Shown here in pieces: positions 7,720-16,739 of a DNA stretch of 64,000 nucleotides. Origin of the DNA: Streptomyces sp. YIM 130001. GTDB lineage: Bacteria > Actinomycetota > Actinomycetes > Streptomycetales > Streptomycetaceae. A program made the position numbers and the translations under genes. Location of the stretch: positions 372,001-436,000 of the forward strand of contig NZ_KZ984549.1 of assembly GCF_003574445.1 (NCBI RefSeq), read 5' to 3'. The stretch's first letter is position 1. Each line of letters begins with the position of its first letter. The notes beneath the pieces were generated by a model that was not told the origin of the DNA, ran no database searches, and worked only from the letters and a program-made list of their open reading frames with translations.

Positions 7720-9461
7720 TCACGCAGTCTTGACGGGGAGTTGTACGTACGACGCCCGCTCCCCTCCCGTATGGACGATGTGCTGCCCCGCGTTGGCGGG
7801 GACGTACTCGCGGTTCCCGGGCATCATCGTTCCCAGGAGCGACCGGCCGCTGATGACGAGGCGGAGCTGTTCGCCCGGGTGGAAGGTGAGCCCGATCGGG
7901 AGCAGGTCGATCTCGACGTCCACGACCCCGCCGGCCGACAGCTTCTCGATCCGGTCGAAGCTGTGGGCGGGCACCTCCTCGGTCGACACGGTGGGATCCA
8001 GGTGACGCATCGAAACACGCAGGCGTCCGTCAGAGCCCTTGTACCTCAGGATCGAGGCACCACGCTCGGTGACGTCCTGGATCAGTGCCCCCTGGTTGGG
8101 CACGGTGAACTGCTGCAGCGGCGTACCGTACGCGTCGAGCTTTTGGACGAGGAGGAACAGGTCCATGTCGTCGTGACCCTTCGCTTCCACCCACAGTCGG
8201 GCCTTCGGGTACCCGACCAGCACGGTCTCCTGGTCGAAGCGCGTCACGAACGACGCCAAGTCGGGGTTGGAGTCAACGGTGTAGGCGACTGTCGCCTCGG
8301 TGGTGGGTGCTGCCGCCGCCAAGGTCCGTGAGCGGCCGTCGAGGTAGTACTTCGTCAACGTGACGTCTCCCGGCGGGAATTGCTCCGCCGGAATGTTCAC
8401 GCGGTCGCCGCCTTCGAGGTCGAGGAGGGAGTAGCGCACGCGCGCCGTCCGCTCCCAGCCGTTGTCCTCGCCCTTGAGGAAGTGGTCGAAGAACCGGCGC
8501 AGGTCCTCCGTGTTCGTCTCGTCGTAGTAGTCGGGCCATTCCTGACTGTTGTGGATGCGCAGCCACTTGTCCTCGGACGCCATGCGGCGCCAGGCACGGA
8601 AGGTACCCGCGGTGTGCAGCGTGTTGGAGTAGCTGGCGACGACGTAGGCGGGCACGTCGATCTTCTCGAACTGCGGGATCTTGTTCTGCACAGGTCGTTC
8701 ACCAGCGGGAACCGTTCGGCCTCCGTGACGATGTCTTCCTTCTGGCTCTTGCCGTAGAAACTGTTGTCCTGGAGCTGCGTGGCGAAGCCGGTGTCGGGCA
8801 TGCCGCCGCGCATCACCAGGTCGCGGTAGACGTCACTGACGCCTTCCCACGGGTTGATCGCAGCGAGATGGGGCGGCTGTTCGGCTGCGGTGAACCACTG
8901 GGAGACCGCGAGATACGACGTTCCGCTCATGGCGACCTTCCCGGTGCACCAGTCCTGGACGCCGAGCCACTCGATCAGGTCGTAGCAGTCCCGGCCTTCC
9001 TGCCGGTCCCACACGACACTGTCGCCCTCGGAGTGGGCCACGCCCCGGATGTCCGGGTTGCAGATCGCGTACCCCCGCGCACACCAGTACGCGGGATCCG
9101 GGCCCTCGAACTTCGCCAGGCCCGAGACGATGCCGTTGTCGAGACCGACCATGCCGAAGATGCCGATCACGCTGGCGGACGTGCCCTGACCCTTGCCGTA
9201 CGGGCTCCACGCCACGATGACCGGTACCTTCTCCGACCCGACGGGGCGAAAGACGTCGACATGAATGGTGACCCCGTCACGGAGGGCCACAGGCACGTCC
9301 TTCTCGAGCACGATGTCGACGGGCAGCGGCTTGAACGGCGGCGCAATCCGAAAGCCCGCCTCCAACGTCCGGGTCCCCGGCTCGAACCCACTCAGAATTC
9401 CGTACCGGTCACCGGGCTCCAGCGGGTGGGACGGCACGAAGACCTTCTGGACATCACTCAT
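7720..9461 (-). pseudogene. CocE/NonD-type X-Pro dipeptidyl-peptidase/esterase, frameshifted
   Basis: Two adjoining frames together encode one alpha/beta hydrolase of about 580 aa. The first (from ATG 9461, with a GAGGGG site upstream) holds VPVALRDGVTIHVDVFRP and the nucleophile motif GTSYLAVSQW. The second holds KIDVPAYVVASYSN, DYYDETNTEDLRRFFDHFLK and the C-terminal jelly-roll domain typical of CocE and X-Pro peptidases. The frame changes near 8690, where FPLVNDL should continue into QNKIPQFEKIDVP. One small indel is needed, so as written the gene is broken unless this is a sequencing error. It is divergent from a TetR gene that probably controls it. Confidence 0.8.
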
Positions 9462-9537
9462 GGTGGACCCCTCGCATATCTCCGTCAGCGGACAGGCTCT
9501 GCCGACTCCTCGATCGTAGGTCTGCCGACGACAGAAC

Positions 9538-9551
9538 TCAACAGGCGTTGA
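9538..9551. promoter_or_regulatory. Candidate TetR operator between CocE-type gene and TetR gene
   Basis: Perfect inverted repeat TCAAC-AGGC-GTTGA in the 118-bp divergent gap, 29 bp before the TetR start. Confidence 0.4.
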
Positions 9552-9579
9552 TATATGTCTCAGGAGGTATTTTCAGAGC

Positions 9580-10236
9580 ATGACCGCGCACACCAACGCC
9601 GCTGCCACCACACGCCGCGGACGCCGGCCGGGGACGAACACGACCCGCCAGGCGATCCTCGATGCGGCCCGCACCCGGTTCGCATCCGACGGCTTCGCCG
9701 CTACGACCATCCGACGGGTCGCGGCAGACGCCGGGGTCGACGCGTCACTGGTCATGCAGTTCTTCCGGTCGAAGGGCGAACTGTTCGCCGCCGTCAGATC
9801 CGTCCCGCCGGAGGCCCTGACGAGTTTCAGCGCCTCCTTCGAAGGGACCGACGACGGCCTCGGTGAACGCGTGGTCAGAGCTTTCCTTGACGCATGGGAG
9901 GGGGATGCCCCGAGCTCGGAGCCGCTCATGGCCATGCTCCGAGGCGCGATCGTCAACGACCAGGCGAACGATCAGCTGCGCGAATTCCTTCAGGAGCGGC
10001 TGCTGGTCGACAACATCGCGTCACGCGCAGTCGACGACGCGTCGCTCCGGGCCGGAATAGTGTCGTCGATGCTCGTCGGGCTGGTGGTGGGACGAGGCAT
10101 CGTCGGCGTTCCGACACTCACCGGAACGGATCGTGACACGCTGATCGCCCTCGTCGGACCCGCAGTACAGAGCGTGCTGGTTCCGGCAGCGACGGCCACG
10201 GAGAGTGACGGGGGCAACGCAGCGGCGGACCACTGA
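9580..10236 (+). CDS. TetR family transcriptional regulator
   Basis: A 218-aa TetR protein. The N-terminus is basic and RG-rich (TTRRGRRPGTNTT) and is followed by the helix-turn-helix (AILDAARTRFASDGFAATTI, DASLVMQFFRSKGELF). The C-terminal ligand domain ends in an Ala-rich tail. AGGAGG lies 12 bases before the ATG, slightly farther than usual. It is divergent from the broken CocE-type hydrolase, its likely former target. The CorA remnant begins directly after its stop. Confidence 0.88.
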   Translation: MTAHTNAAATTRRGRRPGTNTTRQAILDAARTRFASDGFAATTIRRVAADAGVDASLVMQFFRSKGELFAAVRSVPPEALTSFSASFEGTDDGLGERVVRAFLDAWEGDAPSSEPLMAMLRGAIVNDQANDQLREFLQERLLVDNIASRAVDDASLRAGIVSSMLVGLVVGRGIVGVPTLTGTDRDTLIALVGPAVQSVLVPAATATESDGGNAAADH

Positions 10237-10239
10237 CGG

Positions 10240-10570
10240 TGTGCGACGGACGCATCGCCACCGCCGGGCGCCGCACCGAGTGCCCGCCAGACCTCCAGGA
10301 CGCTGCAGTCGGCATGGACATCCGGAGGCGTCGCCTGGATCAGGCTGAGGTATCCCGGCCCAGAGCGGCTCGCGCCCGCCGACTGCTTCGGACTGCACCC
10401 GCCGACCGTTGAGGACGCACGCGAGGGGCATCAGCGAGCGAGGTCGAGCGGTACAGCGACGCGGCGTTGGTCGTATTGCGTCCGGCCACTGCGACGACCG
10501 AACCGAGCACATCGACATCGGTGAGGTGCGCCAGGTCCCCGGCCCGCACTTCGTCGTCACGCGCGCCGAC
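10240..10570 (+). pseudogene. CorA-like magnesium/cobalt transporter remnant, multiple frameshifts
   Basis: Translated segments in successive frames line up with the cytosolic domain of actinobacterial CorA proteins: DGRIATAGRRTECPPDLQDA from about 10246, GVAWIRLRYPG and FGLHPPTVEDAREGHQRA at 10330-10440, VERYSDAALVVLRPATATTE from 10443, and HIDIGEVRQVPGPHFVVTRA from about 10505. Three or more indels separate them. The membrane domain with its GMN motif is absent. Family match is by recognition of FGLHPxxVEDAxxxHQR followed by ERY. Confidence 0.7.
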
Positions 10571-10908
10571 AGAACGAAGTAGCCCGCGGTCATCCTGCTG
10601 AACACGTCCTTCGCGCCGGCGAGCAGGTCAAGGTCGACATCGCCTACAACGATCTGCCCGTACGCATCGCCGCCAGTCATTCCGGACTCCACCGACGGTG
10701 CGTCGTCGCACGTCGTCCGACTCGGGCGGACATCGTGGTACCGGGGGGCCCGAGGACCTGTATGTCGCCCAACTCGGCTTCCAGCGCGGGCCGTTCGTGC
10801 CGGAACTGCTTTTTCACCTCGATCTCATGGGCACACGGTCGCCAGTCGACTGACGGGGCGTCGGAGGTCGCTACGATCGTCACCCCTCAGACGTTCCATA
10901 GGAGTGTG
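10571..10908. other. No gene seen; further degraded sequence
   Basis: A plus-strand segment near 10600-10670 reads LRAGEQVKVDIAYNDLPVRI. That looks coding but has no start and no recognisable family. A 68-codon minus-strand frame at 10677-10883 lacks support. Confidence 0.4.
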
Positions 10909-11529
10909 GTGGACGAGATCGCAGTGCGGCCGGCGGCCGCCGACGACTGGTGCTCCGTCGAGAAGCTTCTCGATGCCCGAGGATCGGTCAACGGCTGCTG
11001 GTGCATGTTCTTCCGGCAGACCCCGCAAGAGCGCCGCACCGAGTGGGGGGACGGCAACCGGCGTGCTCTCGCCGCCCTCGTCCGGTCCGGCGCAAGACCG
11101 GGTCTGGTCGCCTATCGTTCGGACACTCCGGTCGGCTGGGTGTCCGTCGCCCCGCGCGAGGAGTACTCCCGCCTGGACCGTTCCCCGCTGAGCAAGCGCG
11201 TCGACGAGCGGCCGGTCTGGTCACTGGTGTGCATCTACGTGGCGCGGGAGCACCGCGGCACCGGTGTCTCCCGTGAACTGGTGCGTGCCGCCCTCGAGTT
11301 CGCCGTGCAGCAGGGCGCGGACACGGTCGAGGCCTACCCGGTGGACGACACGATGGGGCAGGTGCCGGCCGATGCCGCCTACCACGGCTTGGTGACACTG
11401 CTGCGCTCCGAGGGATTCGACGAGGTGGCACGGCGCAGCCCCAAACGCCCGGTGATGCGATGGCACAGGCCCGGGGGCCGTCCGGTGCCCGCACGGCGCC
11501 GCACAGCGACGCCAGCAGAGGAGAAGTGA
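10909..11529 (+). CDS. GNAT family N-acetyltransferase
   Basis: A 206-aa protein of the Gcn5-related acetyltransferase fold, which uses acetyl-CoA to acetylate an unknown acceptor. GTG 10909 (VDEIAVRPAAADDW) is preferred to the far upstream start because AGGAG lies just before it and the family begins at this beta strand. GWVSVAPREEY precedes the central strand WSLVCIYVAREHRGTGVSREL, written here in two parts: WSLVCIYVARE and HRGTGVSREL, the pyrophosphate-binding motif. A segment VEAYPVDD follows. The stop lies 9 bp before the next start, so the two are probably co-transcribed. Confidence 0.85.
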   Translation: MDEIAVRPAAADDWCSVEKLLDARGSVNGCWCMFFRQTPQERRTEWGDGNRRALAALVRSGARPGLVAYRSDTPVGWVSVAPREEYSRLDRSPLSKRVDERPVWSLVCIYVAREHRGTGVSRELVRAALEFAVQQGADTVEAYPVDDTMGQVPADAAYHGLVTLLRSEGFDEVARRSPKRPVMRWHRPGGRPVPARRRTATPAEEK

Positions 11530-11538
11530 GCACACGGC

Positions 11539-12196
11539 ATGACTGGAGCCCTCGCGGACAACAGCGGCGAGCCGCACATCCACCGAGCCCGGCAACCCCT
11601 GGGCGCAGTGGTGCTGCTGCATTCCTGGTTCGGTCTGACCCACCACTTCCGCGGACTGTGCGACCGGCTCGCGGAGGTTTCCCTCAGCACGGTCGCTCCC
11701 GACCTGTACGGCGGCCCGCAGACCGACGATCTGGCGCGCGGCTGAGGAGCTGCGCAGGGCGCTGCATGACGACGAGGTGCTCGAGCGGGCCTCCACGGCC
11801 GTCGACCAGGCCCAACTCCTCGCAGGTGGCGGGCCGGTGGGCATGGTCGGTTTCAGCGTCGGGGGTGAGTTCGCCCTGCGCACCGCTGCCGCGCGCGGCA
11901 AGGACGTCGCGGCGGTCACCACGTACTACGGCCTGTACGTGCCCGCGGACCTGGCCGGCCTCGAGGCGCACGTGCAGGCGCATCTTGCGGGCGAGGACGA
12001 GTTCGTCGAGCCGGCCGAGGCGGGGGAGTTCGTCGAGCGGTCCATGGCACTCGGCAAGTCCCTGGAGCTGTACACCTACCCGGGCACCCGGCACGCCTTC
12101 AGCAACGCGACTCGGCCCGAGTCCTTCGACGCCGCGGCCGCCGGCCTCGCCTGGCGGCGGACGCGCGAGTTCCTCACCCGACACCTGGCCGGGTGA
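11539..12196 (+). pseudogene. Dienelactone hydrolase family protein, frameshifted
   Basis: The first frame (ATG 11539, preceded by AGGAG) gives GAVVLLHSWFGLTHHFRGLC and ends prematurely at 11745 after PQTDDLARG. The second frame carries AEELRRALHDDEVLERAS, the nucleophile elbow GFSVGGEFALR (Ser where classical dienelactone hydrolases have Cys), and the catalytic-His region GTRHAFSN. A one- or two-base indel in the GCGCGCGG run near 11735-11745 restores a protein of about 215 aa. Either a true lesion or a sequencing error. Confidence 0.75.
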
Positions 12197-12217
12197 GCGC
12201 ACGCGTCCGCCGGCGAC

Positions 12218-12385
12218 TCAGGCGGCGAGGGCACTGACCCGGCCGTCGACAAGACGGCCGATCAGCGTTCCGTCCGGGTCGCGGTCCGGATTGATCTCCG
12301 TGACCACCACGGCGGACGGGCCGGGTGGCGCACGGAAGCGGCCGAGTGCCGCCATCGCGGACTGCTCGGACAGGCATTCGTTGAA
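12218..12385 (-). pseudogene. Arginase-family C-terminal remnant
   Basis: The minus-strand frame ending at 12218 reads AMAALGRFRAPPG, then VVVTEINPDRDPDGTLIGRL and VDGRVSALAA. This resembles the last strands and helix of arginase/ureohydrolase proteins (VTExNPDxDPDGxxAxRLVD). Everything upstream, including the metal-binding motifs, is missing. It converges on the dienelactone hydrolase pseudogene. Confidence 0.5.
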
Positions 12386-12419
12386 GTGCGGGAAGTCGGC
12401 GAGGGGCAGTTCCGTCGAA

Positions 12420-12926
12420 TGGCCCGCCGAAGACGGGCTCATCGCGCGATCGTCGACGGGCGCGTGACTGTCGTGCGCGACGACCACAGCGGGCGTATCG
12501 AAGAGGTCACCACGCATGCGCTCACCGCCCTGCTCGACCGGGGCATCACTCCTGTGGTGTCACCGCCGGCGCGTGCCGAGGACGGCTGCCCGGTCAACGT
12601 CGACGCGGACCGGGCGGCGGCCGCGACCGCGGGCGCGCGGGGGCGCCGATGCGCTGGTCCTGCTGACCGGCGCCCCCGAAGTTCTCACGGACGGGGCGGA
12701 CGAGGAGACGCTCCTCTCCGTGTGCGCGGTGCCGGTGCGCGGAGCTCCGCCGATCACCCAGGGCGGTATGGGCACCAAGCTCATCGCAGCCCGCGACGCC
12801 CTCCTCGTCGGTGTGGAGCGTGTAACCGTCGCCGACGGAAGAATTTCCCGACCGGTGCACGCGGCCCTTGCCGGCCACGGCACCCGGATCACCATGCAGG
12901 CCCAACCTCAGGAGGCGACGGGATGA
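12420..12926 (+). pseudogene. LysZ/ArgB-type amino-acid kinase remnant
   Basis: The C-terminal two thirds of an acetylglutamate-kinase-family protein, closest in feel to LysZ ([LysW]-aminoadipate kinase). The first frame has VRDDHSGRIEEVTTHALTAL, ITPVVSPPA and PVNVDADRAAAA. After an indel near 12640, in a G-rich run, the second frame has GADALVLLTGAPEVLTDGAD, GGMGTKLIAARDAL and VTVADGRI. The N-terminal nucleotide-binding lysine region is gone. Its TGA overlaps the next ATG (ATGA), the original operon arrangement with a LysK-type gene. Confidence 0.7.
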
Positions 12927-13421
12927 GCAGGCCTACGAACAGCGGCACGGTGTCCCGGGGACCGGTGGACGAGACCACGGCCCGCGGTCTGCTGAGGGCG
13001 CTCCTTGAGACTCCGTCACCGTCGTACCAGGAGGCGGCGATTGCGCACTACCTCGCAGTCACCCTGCCGCACCTGGGATTCGGCGCGCACATCGACCCGG
13101 TGGGCAATCTCGTCGCGGAGCTCGACTGCGGGCCGGGGCCGACGGTCATTGCTCCTCGGCCACATGGACACGGTGCCGGGCGACCTCCCGGTGCGCTCCG
13201 CCGAAGACAGGCTGTACGGTCGCGGCGCCGTGGACGCCAAGGGACCGCTGGCCACCATGATCTGCGCGGCGGCGGGCGCCCGGAAGTTCCGCGGCCGGAT
13301 CGTCGTGGTGGGCGCCGTCGAGGAAGAGACGCCGGGTTCACGCGGTGCCATGGAGATCCGGGGCAGCCATGCGCAACCCGGCGCCGTCGTGATCGGGGAG
13401 CCCTGCGCTCGAGGCGCCTGA
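12923..13421 (+). pseudogene. LysK/ArgE-type M20 peptidase, frameshifted and truncated
   Basis: N-terminal half of an M20 metallohydrolase resembling [LysW]-lysine hydrolase. The first frame starts at ATG 12923 with GGAGG upstream and reads [20 protein letters not shown] and [10 protein letters not shown]. An indel near 13150 leads to [49 protein letters not shown] and VIGEP, then a stop. The first metal-binding His and Asp (GHMDTVPG), the bridging Asp (GRGAVDAKG) and Glu-Glu (EEET) are all visible. The dimerisation domain and the last ligands are missing. Confidence 0.75.
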
Positions 13422-13503
13422 AGGTACTGCGGGATTGATGCGGGCGTCGAGGCCGCCCGCCTGGATTGCCGAGAGAGGTTCGGCAATTCCTGCTGTGATT
13501 CTG

Positions 13504-13577
<74 letters not shown>

Positions 13578-13879
13578 TCACCGTGCGCGGAGCGTCCCGC
13601 GCAGGTGCTTCGGCAACCCTACATCACGCTGCATGGGGTGATTTCCCCCCTGCGAGGGGCGCTCAGGCGGGGGCGGGCCAGGTGATGGGGCGGACCTGCG
13701 GAGTCAAGCGGGTGATCCGTTGTGCCCAACGATGTGCCGGAGGGCCTGAGTTCCGTGGCGGCGGGTGGTCTTCGTGGAGGGCCGCCCGGTCGCGCCGTAG
13801 GTGGTGCGTGTGCGGCGCGATCGTGGTGCTGGGCGGGCCCTACCGAGCTGGACCGGGCGGAGCGGTGGACAATGGGCGG
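13578..13879. other. Intergenic region between tRNA-Pro and the DUF309 gene
   Basis: No gene seen. It should hold the tRNA promoter (minus strand) and the promoter of the gene at 13880. The plus-strand open frame here is an Arg/Trp-rich upstream extension of the DUF309 gene and does not look coding. Confidence 0.5.
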
Positions 13880-14479
13880 GTGAACGATTCCGCTCCGCAT
13901 TCCTCGTCCCAGCCGTCGCAGGAGTCCAGCCAGGAGACCACACCAGGCAGCGAAACAGAGTCCACCGGGCAGGCGTCCGGTACCGCTCGCGGTGCCGGTG
14001 GTCGGGACCGGGACGAGGAGGGCCGGGCCCGCAATGCGCGGCCCCGGGACGGGCTCGGGCGGCCGCTGCCGTACGGGGCGCCCGGCGTGGAGCGGCAGCC
14101 TGAGGGTGTGGTGCGCAGTCCGGGCGAGAGCGTCGCGGAGGCGCAGGAGTTGCTGGACCAGGGCAGGCCGTTCCATGCGCACGAGGTCTTCGAGGATGCG
14201 TGGAAGTCGGGGCCCGAGGAGGAGCGTGCGCTGTGGCGCGGGCTGGCCCAGCTCGCGGTCGGGCTCACGCACGCGGCGCGCGGCAATCGGACGGGCGGGG
14301 CGCGACTGCTGCGGCGTGGGGCCGCGGCGATCGACGAGGCAGGGGCGCGGCACGGTATCGACGTGCCGGGGCTTGTCGTGTGGGCGACGGGTCTGGCGGA
14401 GCGGGTGGAACGGGATCCGGAGCCGGTCGATGCGGCCGCCTCCGCGCCGGTTCTGGCCGGGGGGCCTTTGGGTGGATGA
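13880..14479 (+). CDS. DUF309 family protein
   Basis: A 199-aa protein. A disordered Ser/Gln/Gly-rich N-terminal half (about residues 1-75) precedes a DUF309 domain marked by AQELLDQGRPFHAHEVFEDA, then ALWRGLAQLAVGLTHAARGN and LLRRG. The E-V-F/E-x-x-W core is the family signature. GTG 13880 is chosen because the upstream extension has non-coding character. DUF309 proteins are small cytosolic helical proteins of unknown biochemical role. Confidence 0.85.
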   Translation: MNDSAPHSSSQPSQESSQETTPGSETESTGQASGTARGAGGRDRDEEGRARNARPRDGLGRPLPYGAPGVERQPEGVVRSPGESVAEAQELLDQGRPFHAHEVFEDAWKSGPEEERALWRGLAQLAVGLTHAARGNRTGGARLLRRGAAAIDEAGARHGIDVPGLVVWATGLAERVERDPEPVDAAASAPVLAGGPLGG

Positions 14480-14563
14480 CTCCTGGCCTGGCCGTGCGTG
14501 CGGTGCCCGGGGCGGTCCTGTCGCGTGGTGAGGGACGTTTCCTGTGCCGGCGCCGGATGCCTT

Positions 14564-14584
14564 GTCCTCAATCGCCGGACGGCT
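14564..14584. repeat. Candidate copy of a dispersed Streptomyces intergenic element
   Basis: GTCCTCAATCGCCGGACGG resembles a short sequence (CCGTCCGGCG(A/T)TTGAGGAC) that I recall as common after Streptomyces genes. It lies about 100 bp beyond the DUF309 stop. Recognition from memory only. Confidence 0.4.
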
Positions 14585-14747
14585 CGAACGAGGTCCGGGC
14601 CACCTCTCCCACGGTTGCCCGAAGGTGGCGGCGCGGGGTCCGAATCGGGTCCGAGGTTCCCAGGTGGGGCCGGGATGCGGCGGGATCTGAGAGCGTACGG
14701 GTGGGGGCACGGCCCCCGGAATGCACGCGACCCCGAGAGGACCCCAA

Positions 14748-15665
14748 GTGATCGTCGTAGCCGGTGAGGCGCTGATCGATCTGGTGCCCGAGACGGCCGG
14801 CCCCGCCACGGCCCCCCTGCTTCCGGCCCGTGGTGGCGGGCCGTACAACACGGCCGTCGCGCTCGCGCGTCTCGGTTCGCCCGCGGGCTTCTGCTCGCGG
14901 ATCTCCGAGGATGCGTTCGGAGCGTCGCTGTACGAACGGCTCCGCGAGGAGAAGGTGGACGTGGCCCTGGTGCAGCGGGGTTCCGAGCCGACCACGCTCG
15001 CGGTCGCCTCGGTCGGCGCCGACGGCTCGGCCGCGTACAGCTTCTACTGCGAGGGCACCGCGGACCGACTGTTCGGCGTTCCGGATGAACTCCCCGCGGG
15101 TACCAGGGCGTTGTCGTTCGGAACCTGCTCGCTGGTGCTGGAGCCGGGGGCGAGTGCGTACGAGGAGTTGATGCATCGGGAGGCAGCGAACGGACGTTTC
15201 GTCGCCCTGGATCCGAACATTCGGGCCGGTCTCATCGCGGACCAGGAGGCCTACCGGGAGCGATTCCGCAGCTGGTTGCCGTCCGTGTCGTTGCTCAAGT
15301 TGAGCGAGGAGGACGCCGAATGGCTCGGGAACGACGTGGAGTCCTGGCTGGCCGCCGGGCCCGCGGCCGTGGTGGTCACCCGGGGCGGCGCGGGACTCGC
15401 CGCGTACACGAAGGACGGCGGCGAGCACCGGGTGCCCGGTGAGCGGGTCGATGTCGCGGACACCATCGGCGCCGGGGACACGGTCAACGCCGCTCTGCTG
15501 CACACCCTTTGGCAGCGGGATTTGCTCTCCGCGCAGGCGCTCGCCGGGCTTCCCGGTGACACGTGGCGCGAGGTGCTCGGTTTTGCCGCCCGGGCAGCGG
15601 CGGTCACCTGTTCACGCCCGGGCGCGGAGCCGCCGTACGCCGATGAGGTGCCGGCCGCGGCGTGA
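14748..15665 (+). CDS. PfkB family carbohydrate kinase (fructokinase-like)
   Basis: A 305-aa ribokinase-fold sugar kinase using ATP. The N-terminal signature GGGPYNTAVALARLG binds the sugar. The C-terminal PfkB signature DVADTIGAGDTVNAALL carries the anion hole and catalytic base, Asp244. Length is normal. GTG 14748 (VIVVAGEALIDLVP) has GAGAGGA six bases upstream and is preferred to an ATG nine codons earlier. It stands alone; a likely terminator follows. Substrate is most likely fructose or a related ketose (family knowledge). Confidence 0.88.
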   Translation: MIVVAGEALIDLVPETAGPATAPLLPARGGGPYNTAVALARLGSPAGFCSRISEDAFGASLYERLREEKVDVALVQRGSEPTTLAVASVGADGSAAYSFYCEGTADRLFGVPDELPAGTRALSFGTCSLVLEPGASAYEELMHREAANGRFVALDPNIRAGLIADQEAYRERFRSWLPSVSLLKLSEEDAEWLGNDVESWLAAGPAAVVVTRGGAGLAAYTKDGGEHRVPGERVDVADTIGAGDTVNAALLHTLWQRDLLSAQALAGLPGDTWREVLGFAARAAAVTCSRPGAEPPYADEVPAAA

Positions 15666-15671
15666 TGTGAC

Positions 15672-15709
15672 GGACGGTCGGCGCCGGCACCCGCGCGGGG
15701 TGACCGTCC
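15672..15709 (+). terminator. Hairpin terminator after the PfkB gene
   Basis: GGACGGTC (15672-15679) pairs with GACCGTCC (15702-15709). A smaller CACCC/GGGTG stem lies inside the loop. No U-tract, as usual in Streptomyces. Confidence 0.5.
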
Positions 15710-15779
15710 ACGTACTCCCCCGCCGGTGAAATGCCCCGACGTACACTCGAACCTTCCTCGCGGCCAAGGGAGTTGACAC

Positions 15780-16589
15780 ATGTCCGATACGTCCGGGAGT
15801 ACTCACCGGATCGACACCAGCAAGCCCCACCCCGCCCGTGTGTACGACTGGTATCTCGGCGGAAAGGACAACTACCCGGCGGACGAGGAGCTCGGCCGGC
15901 AGATCGCGACGTTCGAGCCGACCGCCAAGTACGGGGCCCAGCACAATCGTTGGTTCATGCACCGTGCGACCCGGCACCTGGCGGGGCGGGCCGGCATAAA
16001 GCAGTTCCTGGACATCGGCACCGGGATCCCCACGGAGCCCAATCTGCATCAGGTCGCCCAGTCCATCACCCCCGACGCCCGGGTGGTCTACGGCGACAAC
16101 GACCCGATCGTGCTCGCGCATGCCGCCGCCCTGCTGCGCGGCACACCCGAGGGTGCGACGGAGTATCTGCAGGTGGATGTCCGGGATCCGGACCGGATAC
16201 TCGAACTGGCCGCAAAGGTACTGGACTTCGACCAGCCGATGGCCGTGTCACTCATCGCGGTTCTGCACTTCGTCACGGACGAGGACGGCGCCTACGACAC
16301 GGTGCGGCGCCTGATGGACGCGGTGGCCCCGGGCAGCCATCTCGCGCTGACCCTCGTGGCCTCCGACTACGACCCGGAGCGCACGCGGGAAGCGGTGGAG
16401 ATGTACAAGGCGGGTGGGGTGACTCTGGTACCGCGTTCCCGTGAGGAGTTCGGCCGGTTCTTCACGGGGCTCGAGCTGGTGGATCCCGGAATCGTGTGGC
16501 TGCCGGACTGGCGCCCCGATCTTGCCGAGGACGAGATCAGGGACGGTGCGGCGGTACCTCTGTACGCGGGAGTGGCCCGCAAGAACTGA
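15780..16589 (+). CDS. SAM-dependent methyltransferase, DUF574 type
   Basis: A 269-aa actinomycete S-adenosyl-methionine methyltransferase. It shows the DUF574 pattern: N-terminal IDTSKPHPARVYDWYLGGKD, then the SAM-binding motif FLDIGTGIPTEPNLHQVAQ and VVYGDNDPIVLAHA. AAGGGAG precedes the ATG. These proteins are abundant in Streptomyces, usually single genes whose acceptor is unknown. Confidence 0.9.
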   Translation: MSDTSGSTHRIDTSKPHPARVYDWYLGGKDNYPADEELGRQIATFEPTAKYGAQHNRWFMHRATRHLAGRAGIKQFLDIGTGIPTEPNLHQVAQSITPDARVVYGDNDPIVLAHAAALLRGTPEGATEYLQVDVRDPDRILELAAKVLDFDQPMAVSLIAVLHFVTDEDGAYDTVRRLMDAVAPGSHLALTLVASDYDPERTREAVEMYKAGGVTLVPRSREEFGRFFTGLELVDPGIVWLPDWRPDLAEDEIRDGAAVPLYAGVARKN

Positions 16590-16739
16590 TCCCCTTCCAA
16601 GGCCCCACCGCCCTGGGGAAATCTCCCTGGGGCTATCCCCCGTGCCGCCGTCCGGCCCGCCGGATGGCCCCCGGCCCGCCCGGTCGGGGATCGTCGTCCC
16701 CCTGGGACGGATCGGGCACGACCGGGAGACGGGGACGCC

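Noticed and set aside
10677..10883. A 68-aa minus-strand frame (MTIVATSDAPSVDW...)
   Set aside because: No ribosome-binding site, no family and sits in a degraded stretch; not enough to call a gene.
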